Shown: positions 1 through 7,975, numbered from the stretch's first letter. The stretch: 64,000 bases of DNA from Bacillus sp. OV166 (GCF_900177675.1 NZ_FXWM01000001.1:6395001-6459000), one strand, 5' to 3'. Notes: generated by a model not told the origin, from the sequence alone. Made by a program: numbers and translations.

Positions 1-144
1 ATGACCTCAAAGGGAATAGAATTTGTAAGAGAGCCAAAAGAGCAACCTTATGGAACGGTTGCAGTATTTAAGGATTTATACGGGAACTTATGGGATTTGC
101 TTGAGTTAAAAGAAGACCACCCAATTTTAAAGCGAATTAAATAA
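1..144 (+). CDS. VOC-family (glyoxalase/bleomycin-resistance fold) protein, 3' fragment
   Basis: The first 47 codons of the window are open and end in TAA. The peptide contains PYGTVAVFKDLYGNLWDLLE, the typical last beta-alpha-beta segment of vicinal-oxygen-chelate proteins (glyoxalase I, bleomycin/fosfomycin resistance and many uncharacterised relatives). Family members are about 120-130 residues, so some 75 N-terminal residues lie to the left of the window and the ATG at base 1 is probably internal. The substrate cannot be inferred. A weak inverted repeat follows the stop. Confidence 0.75.
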   Translation: MTSKGIEFVREPKEQPYGTVAVFKDLYGNLWDLLELKEDHPILKRIK

Positions 145-157
145 CTGATTCTAAAAG

Positions 158-177
158 CAGGGTACTTATATACCCTG
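158..177 (+). terminator. weak hairpin after the VOC gene
   Basis: CAGGGTA and TACCCTG are separated by six bases and followed by TTT. This is a plausible but weak intrinsic terminator for the VOC-family gene. Confidence 0.4.
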
Positions 178-287
178 TTTATCCCCTTTAGTTTAAGAAC
201 AATAGGTATCGTCGCAGCAACCCCTTTTTTAATTTAAATAAAAAAGCTACCGTTTTGTGGTAGCTAATCGACAAACAAAAAACAATG

Positions 288-1133
288 TTATCTTTTGATG
301 ATAGCCATCGAAATCAGAGCTTGTCGTAGAGTAGAATATGTGGGAACACCATTAAATTCGAGTCCTTGCTGTACAGCCGTTTGTGCTATCTCAGGTCTAA
401 CTCCTGTAAGGATAGATGTCACCCCTATTAATCTCAATGCTTTTATCAGATGGAAAATTTGATGTGCTACCATTGTATCAATCATTGGAACGCCTGATAA
501 ATCAATAACAAGAAAATTTACTCCTAGATTTGCACACTGGTTTAATGTATTTTCAAGCATTAACTTTGCCCGTCTTGTATCTATATCGCCCACAAGAGGA
601 AGCAATGCTACCTCGTTGTTAAGAGTAATAACCGGAGAACTTAACTCCTGTATAAGTTCCTGTTGAGCAGATAGTTTTTGATGTAAATAGTATTGACGTT
701 CTTCGACAAAACCTAACATAACTTTATCAAATGCTTTTAAAATCATTCGATTCCAGCTATCTATCACCTCATTGGGAAACTCACCCATATGTAGAGAAAC
801 AAAATCTTTAATATAATCAAGATACTGTTCCCGCACTCTGAAAAATTCTCTTAACATAAAATGGATTGGTGTGTTTAAATGCTGTGGATCTTGAGCAATC
901 CTAAGGATCCATTTTTGAAATTCTTCCAGGAACGCTGTTTCCTCTCTAATAAAAGCCTCACAAAGATGTAAATGGAAATCAAAGTTTTGTTTTTTTAAAG
1001 TATTGATTATATTAGGGTCATCCGAGGCATATACTCCTGACGAGTCATTTTTATCTAGAGAATTATACCATTCCTCTGTAAGATTTCTTGCCTTAGCCAA
1101 TAAAAACGAGTGTAATTCTTTATTTTTATGCAA
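288..1133 (-). CDS. RsbR-type stressosome sensor paralogue, stand-alone
   Basis: 281 residues from a TTG start at 1133. GGAGGGGGG ends seven bases before that TTG, whereas upstream starts would place this ribosome site inside the coding region. The N-terminal part (about 1-160) is helical and resembles the non-haem globin-like sensor half of RsbR proteins. The C-terminal part (about 165-280) is a STAS domain. The two threonines phosphorylated by RsbT in B. subtilis RsbRA (Thr171 and Thr205, 34 apart) correspond to Thr186 in GDIDT and Thr220 in MIDT, also 34 apart. It probably joins RsbS and other RsbR proteins in the stressosome that controls SigB. It lies 38 kb from the sigB operon with no rsb gene beside it. 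The signal sensed is unknown. Confidence 0.88.
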   Translation of the reverse strand: MHKNKELHSFLLAKARNLTEEWYNSLDKNDSSGVYASDDPNIINTLKKQNFDFHLHLCEAFIREETAFLEEFQKWILRIAQDPQHLNTPIHFMLREFFRVREQYLDYIKDFVSLHMGEFPNEVIDSWNRMILKAFDKVMLGFVEERQYYLHQKLSAQQELIQELSSPVITLNNEVALLPLVGDIDTRRAKLMLENTLNQCANLGVNFLVIDLSGVPMIDTMVAHQIFHLIKALRLIGVTSILTGVRPEIAQTAVQQGLEFNGVPTYSTLRQALISMAIIKR

Positions 1134-1186
1134 CTTAAATCCCCCCTCCATCAATTCAATATTATATACATTATACTAAGTAAATT

Positions 1187-1356
1187 TTAACTTATCTTAC
1201 CAATTAAGTCTTGCTGCATACACCTCCTTATTATACTAACCTGCTCCGTTAGTACAATAAGAGAAGCCACCAAAAAAGGAGCTGGATCTTCAAATAAAAG
1301 TAACGCGCTTAGTCGCTCCTTTTTGTCCCCTCACATTGAGACAAACTTCTCTTATT
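1187..1356 (-). promoter_or_regulatory. overlapping alternative hairpins plus a 10-codon ORF with a strong ribosome site
   Basis: This covers most of the 333-bp gap 1134-1466. Three inverted repeats overlap: 1227-1240 pairs with 1248-1261; 1257-1266 pairs with 1346-1355; and GGAGC near 1277-1282 pairs with GCTCC near 1315-1320, with T-runs outside. Because 1257-1261 can pair either way, the structures exclude one another. On the minus strand AAGGAGG (1230-1224) precedes ATG at 1219 of a 10-codon ORF (MQQDLIGKIS) ending at 1187, just upstream of the RsbR paralogue. It could be an attenuation leader or a pair of terminators. The regulatory role is inference. Confidence 0.35.
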
Positions 1357-1401
1357 TTTCAGTATAATTTTGCTATTTCGCTTATTATGTAACCGCTTTT
1401 A

Positions 1402-1417
1402 TGTGAAGTGATTCACA
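1402..1417 (+). promoter_or_regulatory. FNR/CRP-type palindrome TGTGA-N6-TCACA
   Basis: The sequence TGTGAAGTGATTCACA is a perfect match to the Bacillus Fnr box (TGTGA-N6-TCACA) and to the CRP-family site. TATAAT lies at 1420-1425 and another A/T-rich hexamer at 1431-1436. The small gene starting at 1467 is 50 bp downstream. Depending on the -10 used, the centre lies about 22-40 bp before the transcript start. Confidence 0.5.
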
Positions 1418-1466
1418 TGTATAATAAGTTTATAAGGTATCCAATAACCCATTCCAGGGAGGATTC

Positions 1467-1613
1467 ATGATGCTTACTGATTTTTTGTTTGAACTCAAAA
1501 ACTGGTTGCTTGGCGAGCCAATGGATGAAATCCACGAATTCGAACGATTAGAATCAAAACATACCAGGGTTCACCACGATGAATATATTTACGAGATTAT
1601 CCGGGTCCATTAA
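1467..1613 (+). CDS. small acidic hypothetical protein, 48 residues
   Basis: ATG-ATG start with GGGAGGATTC immediately upstream; the second ATG (1470) is equally possible. The product is 48 residues, starts with a short amphipathic stretch (LTDFLFELKNWLL) and is followed by an acidic, histidine-containing tail. It has no recognisable domain. A strong terminator follows 19 bp after the stop and an FNR-type box lies upstream, so it looks like a real single-gene unit that may respond to oxygen or redox state. The function is unknown. Confidence 0.6.
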   Translation: MMLTDFLFELKNWLLGEPMDEIHEFERLESKHTRVHHDEYIYEIIRVH

Positions 1614-1631
1614 TCCATTTTATAAGTCAAC

Positions 1632-1666
1632 GAAGCCTTCATAATGTGGAAGGCTTCATTTTTTTG
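1632..1666 (+). terminator. intrinsic terminator
   Basis: GAAGCCTTC and GAAGGCTTC form a nine-pair stem with an eight-base loop, followed by a T-rich tail. It terminates the small gene at 1467-1613. Confidence 0.85.
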
Positions 1667-1780
1667 ATGTTAAGAAAGAAATTCAACTAGCATAGCCTCA
1701 AAAAAAGAAAGCAAACTAAATTCGTGGGGTGCCGAAATTTTTGCATCCTGACGAGGGAAATCTACATGGGTGGTGAAAAA

Positions 1781-1915
1781 ATGGCTAAAACTAAGAATAA
1801 CCAATTTAAGAAACATAATACGGCTCTGCCAAAAGCAGATTTGGAATTTGCGGAAGAACGAGGAAATGGCTTTGAAAAAGTCGCATTAAAGGCCCAAAAG
1901 AGTCATAATAAGTAA
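1781..1915 (+). CDS. small basic hypothetical protein, 44 residues
   Basis: Starts at ATG 1781 after GGGTGGTG. An upstream in-frame start at 1724 would add a cysteine-containing leader with no ribosome site and is not preferred. The 44-residue product is rich in Lys, Asn and Glu (NNQFKKHNTALPKADLEFAEE) and lacks hydrophobic segments. The composition recalls the small YfhD-like or minor spore proteins of Bacillus, but no family was recognised with confidence. A terminator follows at 1961-1991. Confidence 0.5.
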   Translation: MAKTKNNQFKKHNTALPKADLEFAEERGNGFEKVALKAQKSHNK

Positions 1916-1960
1916 ACCAAAAAGGGACAGTGAACCTGCCCCTCCTGATGTTCTGGTCGA

Positions 1961-1991
1961 GCGTTTCTGTTCTATACAGGAACGCTTTTTT
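1961..1991 (+). terminator. intrinsic terminator
   Basis: GCGTTTCTG pairs with CAGGAACGC (one wobble) across seven bases, followed by six T. It terminates the gene at 1781-1915 and touches the end of the convergent DUF4865 gene. Confidence 0.8.
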
Positions 1992-2544
1992 ACTTGCTGC
2001 TTTTTTCTTGTGATATATGTAGGATTTGATAAATTACTCCGCTCATTTCTTGTACAATGCTTACTTCGTTTAAAAAGTAAAACACATCATACTTCCATTT
2101 CTCGGGATTATAAATAACTAGATACTCTGTATGATCAATCGTTGGTATTTCTTTTCCTATTTTATCTTTTAAGTTATTTAGACTTTGTTGTGGTGGTATG
2201 TCCCTTGTGATTTGGAAAAGATATTTATTCTCTTTGATTTTCGATGTCGTTGTATCAATTAGTGGAATTCCAACCTTTACTCGCTGCCATCCAAAAGAGT
2301 TGATTATATTGTCATAATACCCATTAAATAAGAACTTGTTTAGCCCGTTGCTGCCGTTCCAAAGGTATAATGGGCAATAACTATTTTGTAAATTATTATG
2401 GATTCCTTTTTCCGTGATCAAATAAAGCTTAAATTTGAGATCCTCAAATCCATCTGTTTTATGACCATTATTTCGGACTCTGTCTCTGATTATATTCATA
2501 TCATAATCACTTGGTAAGGTAATCTTGTATTGTGTGGCGATCAT
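1990..2544 (-). CDS. DUF4865-like protein
   Basis: 184 residues with AAGGAGGAATTGATA before the ATG. The N-terminal pattern MIATQYKITLPSDYDMNIIR with later TDGF, YLWNG and FGW matches the DUF4865 family as I remember it: cytoplasmic proteins of about 185 residues with a ferredoxin-like fold, distantly related to small monooxygenases and often found beside tautomerase or LysR genes. No catalytic residues can be assigned. It is followed by no same-strand neighbour; the membrane-protein gene starting at 3634 lies 31 bp upstream and could be cotranscribed. Confidence 0.6.
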   Translation of the reverse strand: MIATQYKITLPSDYDMNIIRDRVRNNGHKTDGFEDLKFKLYLITEKGIHNNLQNSYCPLYLWNGSNGLNKFLFNGYYDNIINSFGWQRVKVGIPLIDTTTSKIKENKYLFQITRDIPPQQSLNNLKDKIGKEIPTIDHTEYLVIYNPEKWKYDVFYFLNEVSIVQEMSGVIYQILHISQEKSSK

Positions 2545-2575
2545 TTATCAATTCCTCCTTTTGAGTCTTTGAGAA

Positions 2576-3634
2576 TCACTCAGCATTTATTTTTGTAGTG
2601 AGCGCATGAAAGAATTTTTGTGGTTCGTCGAGGCGGAGATGGGCCTTGGTGACCTTTTTCTTAATCCCGTAGATGAACCTGGCTTCGATTGGATGATGAA
2701 ACTCCACCTCAAATGTGGGTTTTTCTTTGAAAAAATCAGCAAGGACCGCGTCGAAAACTTGTTTTGATTCGTCATTTGTTAATCTTTCAGGACCATCGTA
2801 ATGATGGATGCTTTTAATTTCCGCAAGCGGAACGATTAACTGTTTGATGAGCCCTATTTGCAGGTATAAATGCCGGTCGGTGATCATAATCGGACAATTT
2901 CTAATCGCTTGGATTTCAGCGAGAAAGAATAATAACGTATACACATTAAGTACCAGAGCGATAGTGGCTACTAGTGGACTCCACGAGTGAAGGAGGAAGT
3001 GAAAACCTACGGATTCCAAAAATAGGGCGTGGATCAGCATGACGTATACCGTGATGGCGCCAGTTTTTTTATGATAGGTGTACATCCGTTCATCAGGTAA
3101 CATCGTTTTTTTCCGCCTAGAAAATAGGCTGTAATAATACATCGTCATGTCGGAGAAAAAGATTTCTTGGACCCGGGATGGTGGTAAATGCTGATCCCAG
3201 GCCTGCTTCATTCGAAATGAGAAGGTTGGAATTTCGCTGGCGTTTGTGCGGTAACTCTTGATGATGGCTGGTATTTTTGCAATCAAATTAATGACGACGT
3301 AAAGTTCGAGCAGGAAAAAAACTGCCTCGCCCGCTGATAAGATATATTTTACGAAGGAGTAGGCTGACAGGAGGCCATGTGGAATTATTAGGACCGCAGC
3401 GCCATAGCCCGCGATCATGACTGGGAGTATATATTTTAGCGAGTAACGTTTTCTTAGGATAAAGAAGTACACAAGTAAGGGTATGGTAAGGATGAAATCA
3501 AATAGGGATCCTAAAGCGATTCCAGTTGGGAGTGGCGCTAAGATTTCCAGCCGATAGATTAATAGATTTGAACCGATCACAAAAGAGAGGACGACAGTGA
3601 ACCAGATCCATTTATTTTTCGACAGAGATATCAT
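2576..3634 (-). CDS. polytopic membrane protein of unknown function
   Basis: 352 residues from ATG 3634, eight bases after AGGAGGT. An out-of-frame ATG four bases earlier is too close to the ribosome site. About six hydrophobic helices are visible: four in residues 8-120 and two around 190-245. A cytoplasmic stretch (about 125-185) separates the groups. The C-terminal 100 residues look soluble with alternating beta strands (MITDRHLYLQIG, then KSIHHYDG), similar to the PH-like tails of Bacillus membrane-stress proteins. No named family was recognised and the function is unknown. Confidence 0.65.
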   Translation of the reverse strand: MISLSKNKWIWFTVVLSFVIGSNLLIYRLEILAPLPTGIALGSLFDFILTIPLLVYFFILRKRYSLKYILPVMIAGYGAAVLIIPHGLLSAYSFVKYILSAGEAVFFLLELYVVINLIAKIPAIIKSYRTNASEIPTFSFRMKQAWDQHLPPSRVQEIFFSDMTMYYYSLFSRRKKTMLPDERMYTYHKKTGAITVYVMLIHALFLESVGFHFLLHSWSPLVATIALVLNVYTLLFFLAEIQAIRNCPIMITDRHLYLQIGLIKQLIVPLAEIKSIHHYDGPERLTNDESKQVFDAVLADFFKEKPTFEVEFHHPIEARFIYGIKKKVTKAHLRLDEPQKFFHALTTKINAE

Positions 3635-3729
3635 TCATTGTTACCTCCTGAACGTACTTTGACACTATTATTTTAACATAAATATCCAATTTCAAAAAGA
3701 CTAATGCACTATAAAAATGTTTAGAACTT

Positions 3730-4047
3730 TTAGAAATAACTTCTGTAATGAAATAACATCGCTCCAAGGGTAATGATGGTATAGGCCAGGGAGGTAAGGA
3801 AAACAACATTTGGTGAAAACTCATACTTTTGTTGATCAACTTTGACCCCAGTGGTGCCTTGAACTGTCATATCTAAATATCTTGAAGTGTGCCCGCCTTT
3901 TGACGTAAAAAACCAAATCATAACAGTAACTGCTAATCCAACAAAGAATGAATAATCAATGAATTTTGTATGGGTATAATACGTTATGCCAAAACTCAAT
4001 CCTGTTAAAACTAAAAACGTAATCATGATGGTAATTAGTCTTTTCAT
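3730..4047 (-). CDS. small membrane protein, three predicted helices
   Basis: 105 residues with GGGGAGG upstream of the ATG. Hydrophobic segments at about 4-24, 32-48 and 83-100 flank a basic loop (SKGGHTSRY) and a polar region. It resembles the short three-helix DUF proteins common in Bacillus, but no family can be named with confidence. It is followed 95 bp later by the other membrane-protein gene on the same strand and may be part of that transcript. Confidence 0.6.
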   Translation of the reverse strand: MKRLITIMITFLVLTGLSFGITYYTHTKFIDYSFFVGLAVTVMIWFFTSKGGHTSRYLDMTVQGTTGVKVDQQKYEFSPNVVFLTSLAYTIITLGAMLFHYRSYF

Positions 4048-4204
4048 TATTTTTACCTCCCCTTTTAAAATAGTTATCTCTATATACGGATTTTCCGCAA
4101 AAAGGTTCCAATTATTGGTTTTTTAATATTGGTTCCATGTTCACAGAGGTACAGAACCATTTACCAGGATTAACCAAAAGAAGGACCCAATTTGGTCCCC
4201 GTGA

Positions 4205-4741
4205 TTACTCTTTTATCCCCAGCACACGAATCCGCTTATAATCCGCGATCCACTTACCATCATGGAATAAAACTTCTCTTAAGTTCTCTTCCACTCTTGT
4301 GATGATTAACTCTTTGGTTTCGCTTGTCACGCCTTCGAACATGCTTGTTGCAAACATCTCGATCCAGTTTCTTAAGCCTTGCTCTCCAGATAAAGGGGTC
4401 GGCCGATCAAAATGTTGGGCGTGGGTGACCCGAAATCCTACTTGTTCCATTATGGATGTGTATTCGCCAATGCTTGGGTAGTACCAAGGGAGCTGCTCTG
4501 ATTTATAAATGATTCCCTGTTCGCTTAACTGATTAAGGATTGCGGCGGTAATCTTCTGGACGTTGCCTTTCCCGCCGAATTCAGCGACAAATCTGCCCCC
4601 AGGTTTTAAGGCATTATAAATGGACTCGAGAGCCTGTTTCGGAGTTTTAATCCAATGAAGTGTAGCATTAGAGAACACCGCATCAAACTCGTTGGTGTAC
4701 CCCATGTTCACAGCGTCCTGTACCTTGAAGTTGGTACTTTG
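4205..4741 (-). pseudogene. 5'-truncated SAM-dependent methyltransferase
   Basis: The open frame reads the second half of a class I methyltransferase of the trans-aconitate-methyltransferase type: FDAVFSNATLHWI is motif II and LKPGGRFVAEFGGKGN is motif III, followed by the usual C-terminal cap. About 85 residues, including the SAM-binding glycine loop (motif I), are missing. The conserved reading continues upstream of the GTG at 4711 (NFKVQDAVNMGY) and runs into an in-frame TAG at 4742-4744, so homology continues past the apparent start and then stops abruptly. Upstream lies the repeat-rich stretch 4760-5060. No ribosome site precedes GTG 4711. It is read as a deletion remnant with no enzyme activity expected. 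Confidence 0.8.
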
Positions 4742-4744
4742 CTA

Positions 4745-5088
4745 AACATTATAACAAAAGTCTGGAAAAATTTGTTGCTGGTTGTCCCGTGTACAAGTAC
4801 AAATGTCCACGAATGGTGCCTGACACCATTATTGTTAGCTCCCTCCATTTACCGGCGAAGCGGTTTTTTTCTTTGAGCGGTATATGAAACGGCTCTCCAT
4901 TTATGCACGACCTGATTTTTGCCTTGGACGGTAAATGAAAGAATAGAAAAAAGACCAATCTCATAGCAAGATTGGTCTGTCCACTCGAGACGTACAAATA
5001 GCGCAGTTGTCCACGGACGGTGCCTGACACCAATATGACAACAAGATGACACCAAAAATGTTACACCATTGATGACACAAAGGTAATT
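4745..5088. repeat. 344-bp gene-free stretch with two copies of the 13-mer repeat
   Basis: GGTGCCTGACACC occurs at 4815-4827 and 5019-5031, same orientation, 204 bp apart. TGTCCAC words adjoin both. In between are short inverted words (CCATTTACCG near 4852, CGGTAAATG near 4929) and the terminator at 4945-4978. No ORF with a ribosome site is present. This is repeat family A, described under findings. Confidence 0.8.
4945..4978 (-). terminator. intrinsic terminator of ytbE
   Basis: AGACCAATCT (4952-4961) and AGATTGGTCT (4969-4978) form a perfect ten-pair stem. On the minus strand a run of T follows. It terminates the aldo-keto reductase transcript. Confidence 0.85.
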
Positions 5089-5913
5089 TTAAAAGTCAAA
5101 GTTGTCGGGGTCTGGGCCGACGCGGTGGTTTTGGTTTAGGTTGTTGATTTGGAGCATGTCTTCTTGTGTTAGCTCAAAGTCGAATACTTGTGAGTTTTCG
5201 ATGATTCGGTGTTCCTTTGTTGATTTTGGGATGGTGACGACGCCGTTTTGCAGATCCCAGCGCAAGATGATTTGGGCGACTGATTTCTTGTATTTTGCGG
5301 CGATTGCTGCCAATCCTTCATTGTCTAACAATTGGCCTTGCATTAATGGCGACCAAGCTTCCATCTGAATTCCCTGTTCGCGGCAGAATGCTTGGACTTC
5401 TTTTTGGGTTAAGCGCGGATGGTATTCGACTTGGTTTACCATCGGCTTGACCTCTGCATCTTTCATCAGGTCTTCAAGGTGATGCACTTGGAAATTACTT
5501 ACCCCAATCGCACGTACGCGCCCTTCTTTATAAAGCGTCTCTAATGCTCGCCACGCCTCCTTGTATTTGCCCGCCACAGGCCAATGAATCAGATAGAGGT
5601 CCAAGTACTCTAAACCTAGTTTATCTAGGCTTGTTTGATAGGCCGCTAATGTGGATTCGTAGCCAAGGTCGGCATTCCAAACCTTTGAGGTGACGAATAG
5701 GTCTTCTCTGGCGATCCCAGATTCCTTAATTCCTTGTCCGACGCCCTCTTCGTTTTCATAGATGGCCGCTGTATCAATGCTGCGGTAGCCATGTTGGATC
5801 GCCGTTTTCACCGCGTTCACGAGCTCCGGTCCTTCCTCTACTTTAAAGACGCCAAGTCCGAACCAAGGCATTTTTACCCCATTATTTAATGTTGTTGTAC
5901 TTTGTAAATTCAT
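5089..5913 (-). CDS. ytbE: aldo/keto reductase YtbE
   Basis: 274 residues, full length for AKR5 enzymes, from an ATG preceded by GAGGAGG. NADPH-dependent reduction of aldehydes/2-oxoaldehydes in a TIM barrel is expected. The catalytic tetrad is visible as Asp47 and Tyr52 (SIDTAAIYENEEGVG), Lys77 (VTSKVW) and His110 (YLIHWP); the IPKSTKEHR cofactor loop and the C-terminal GPDPDNFDF are also typical. B. subtilis has two close relatives, YvgN and YtbE. The neighbours, an MFS exporter and a divergent HxlR regulator, match the ytbE-ytbD/ytcD locus, so YtbE is preferred. It is probably cotranscribed with ytbD across a 306-bp gap that carries repeat array B. Confidence 0.9.
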   Translation of the reverse strand: MNLQSTTTLNNGVKMPWFGLGVFKVEEGPELVNAVKTAIQHGYRSIDTAAIYENEEGVGQGIKESGIAREDLFVTSKVWNADLGYESTLAAYQTSLDKLGLEYLDLYLIHWPVAGKYKEAWRALETLYKEGRVRAIGVSNFQVHHLEDLMKDAEVKPMVNQVEYHPRLTQKEVQAFCREQGIQMEAWSPLMQGQLLDNEGLAAIAAKYKKSVAQIILRWDLQNGVVTIPKSTKEHRIIENSQVFDFELTQEDMLQINNLNQNHRVGPDPDNFDF

Positions 5914-6088
5914 CTAATGTTCCTCCTCGAGATATAAAAGTTGTTATTTTAACCTAGCAAGATCGTTTTACATGTTCTGTTAGGATGTTTTCGTAAAGAT
6001 TACTGCTTTTTACTGCTTTTTTCTACTTTTAAATGCCTTAGCCGCTTAAATTTAGGATAAAATTACACCCCGTCAACCGATTTTAAGA

Positions 6089-6190
6089 TATATCAGCGGA
6101 AAATTTCCTTTTATCAGCGATAAATAAATTTTATCAGCGAAACTAAGTCATTTATCAGCGGAAACACGATTTTTTCAGCGAATCAATATT
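6089..6190. repeat. repeat array B: five TTATCAGCG units at 20-21 bp spacing
   Basis: The cores begin at 6092, 6113, 6133, 6154 and 6174: four ATCAGCG and a last TTCAGCG. Each has A/T-rich flanks, often TTT before and GAAA or GATAA after. The array fills the gap between ytbD and ytbE (5914-6219), where nothing else is recognised. Confidence 0.85.
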
Positions 6191-6219
6191 TTTGCTAGGT
6201 GCTTTTAATTATTATGGCT

Positions 6220-7425
6220 TTAGCAAGCTTCTTCTAATAAAACTGGTTGGACTCTCCGCTCCAACGCTCGGCTCCATCCTGTTAGGATAGCCGCTGCGAG
6301 GACCATTAAGGCTCCGATCCAGGTGGTGTGGATGAGGCCTAGTGTGTCGGTAATGGTGCCGCCTAGGTAGGAACCGATGGCGATTCCGGCGTTAAAGGCG
6401 GCGATGTTGAGGGCGGATGCGACATCGACGGCACTCGGGACGTAGCGTTCCGCGAGGATGACGACGTATACTTGCAGCCCTGGTACGTTCATAAAGGCGA
6501 GCAATCCCATAAATATAATCGTGATGAGGCCTGCGATTTTGAATTGTGCCGTGAACATCAAGACAAAGAGAACAACGGCTTGAACGATAAACATATAGAA
6601 GAGGGATCCAATCGGATTGCGGTTCGAGAGCTTTCCCCCCACCATGTTGCCAATGGCGATCGCTAATCCGTAGGCTAGTAAAATTATTGCGATTGAGCCT
6701 TCTTTAAAGCCGGTTATTTCCTGTAATAATGGTGACAAATAAGTAAAGACAACAAATGTGCCGCCATACCCCAGTGCCGTGATCGTGAATAGAAGTAAGA
6801 GCCGGCCATTGGTTAGGAGCTTGAACTGGTCTCGAACGCTGGTCTGGGTTCCTTTTTTCAAAAAAGAAGGAATGAGAATCCAGTTGGCGATGAAGCCGAT
6901 GATACCTACGACGATGATGATGACGAAGGCGAGTCTCCAGCCATATTGTTGGCCAATGAATGTTCCGAATGGCACGCCGGTGACGGTGGCGACGGTGAGG
7001 CCGGAGAACATGATGGATATGGCGCTGGCGCGGCGGTTGGCCGGGACAAGGTCGGCGGCGATGGTGGAGCCGATCGACATGAAGACGCCGTGCGACAGTG
7101 CGGAAATCACGCGAGCGACGAGTAGGACGCTGATGCTTGTTGCGCTTGCGGCAATGCTGTTACCGATGATGAAGACGATCATGATCCATAGTAATAAGGT
7201 TTTGCGTGACATGCGCGATGTCAGTGATGTTAGGACGGGCGCTCCGAATGTGACCCCAAGGGCGTATAGGGAGACGGTTAGTCCGGCCGTTGTGACGGGT
7301 ATATGCAAATCTTTGGCGATGAGCGGCAGCAGGCCGACGCTGATAAATTCGGTTGTTCCGATCGCGAAGGCGCTGACGGCTAGGGCCAGTAGTGCGAGTG
7401 TGCTTTGCTGTTTATTTAAAGGCAT
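6220..7425 (-). CDS. ytbD: MFS drug/metabolite exporter, DHA1 family (YtbD-like)
   Basis: 401 residues, 12 hydrophobic helices, normal length for the DHA1 branch of the major facilitator superfamily. FAIGTTEFISVGLLP in helix 1, the R-x-x-S-H-G-VFMSIG region (residues about 110-122) and VTGVPFGTFIGQQYGWR (motif C region) resemble the AraJ/PbuE/YdhL sugar and nucleoside efflux group. It would export a small solute in exchange for protons. It sits between ytbE and the divergent regulator ytcD, the arrangement of B. subtilis. GAGGAAAAATC precedes the ATG. The substrate is unknown. Confidence 0.88.
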   Translation of the reverse strand: MPLNKQQSTLALLALAVSAFAIGTTEFISVGLLPLIAKDLHIPVTTAGLTVSLYALGVTFGAPVLTSLTSRMSRKTLLLWIMIVFIIGNSIAASATSISVLLVARVISALSHGVFMSIGSTIAADLVPANRRASAISIMFSGLTVATVTGVPFGTFIGQQYGWRLAFVIIIVVGIIGFIANWILIPSFLKKGTQTSVRDQFKLLTNGRLLLLFTITALGYGGTFVVFTYLSPLLQEITGFKEGSIAIILLAYGLAIAIGNMVGGKLSNRNPIGSLFYMFIVQAVVLFVLMFTAQFKIAGLITIIFMGLLAFMNVPGLQVYVVILAERYVPSAVDVASALNIAAFNAGIAIGSYLGGTITDTLGLIHTTWIGALMVLAAAILTGWSRALERRVQPVLLEEAC

Positions 7426-7541
7426 GATTTTTCCTCCTCATTTGTGTAGGTTTATTTAAAAGGGTATGATTGTTTTCATCCGGCAAATGTTATTATGGTT
7501 TATATGAGGAATATTAGGAAGTACGCACTTTAAAGTGATAT

Positions 7542-7576
7542 AGGTACCTTTTGGTGCGGTAGGTACTTTTCGGTGC
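7542..7576. promoter_or_regulatory. direct-repeat operator candidate for YtcD
   Basis: Two 16-bp direct repeats, AGGTACCTTTTGGTGC (7542-7557) and AGGTACTTTTCGGTGC (7561-7576), differ at two positions and are 19 bp apart. A half-related word, AAGTACGCACTTT, lies just before them. They occupy the intergenic region between divergent ytbD and ytcD, where an HxlR regulator would bind to control both. The assignment is by position only. Confidence 0.5.
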
Positions 7577-7603
7577 CTGTATGAATGAGGAGGAAGATGT
7601 GTA

Positions 7604-7975
7604 ATGGAGAAGAAGAAATACAATATATCGGTGGAAGCGACGCTTGAGGTGATTGGGGGGAAATGGAAGTGTGTAATTCTCTGCCATTTGACGCATGGGA
7701 AAAAGCGGACGAGTGAATTGAAGCGGTTGATGCCGAATATTACGCAGAAGATGCTGACGCAGCAGCTGCGAGAGTTGGAGGAGGATGGCGTGATTAATCG
7801 GATTATTTATAATCAGATTCCGCCGAAGGTTGAGTATGAGCTAAGTGAGTACGGTCGGAGCTTGGAGGGGATTCTTAATTCGCTTTGTACATGGGGCGAG
7901 AATCATATTACGAGGGTCTACGGGGATAAGTTTTCTGTCCTGGAGGACAATGTATTGAATGATCATTTGAAATAG
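7604..7975 (+). CDS. ytcD: HxlR-family winged-helix regulator YtcD
   Basis: 123 residues from ATG after GAGGAGGAAG. It has the HxlR hallmark: a short N-terminus, LEVIGGKWKCVILCHL (helix 1, with GGKWK), LKRLMPNITQKMLTQQLREL (recognition helix) and the wing PPKVEYELSEYG. These proteins act as dimers and usually sense reactive electrophiles or redox through cysteines; here Cys residues occur near 25, 29 and 97. It is divergent from ytbD-ytbE and most likely controls them. Confidence 0.9.
   Translation: MEKKKYNISVEATLEVIGGKWKCVILCHLTHGKKRTSELKRLMPNITQKMLTQQLRELEEDGVINRIIYNQIPPKVEYELSEYGRSLEGILNSLCTWGENHITRVYGDKFSVLEDNVLNDHLK

Noticed and set aside
6758..7459. 233-codon plus-strand ORF
   Set aside because: Antisense to ytbD; no ribosome site, and the transporter reading is unmistakable.
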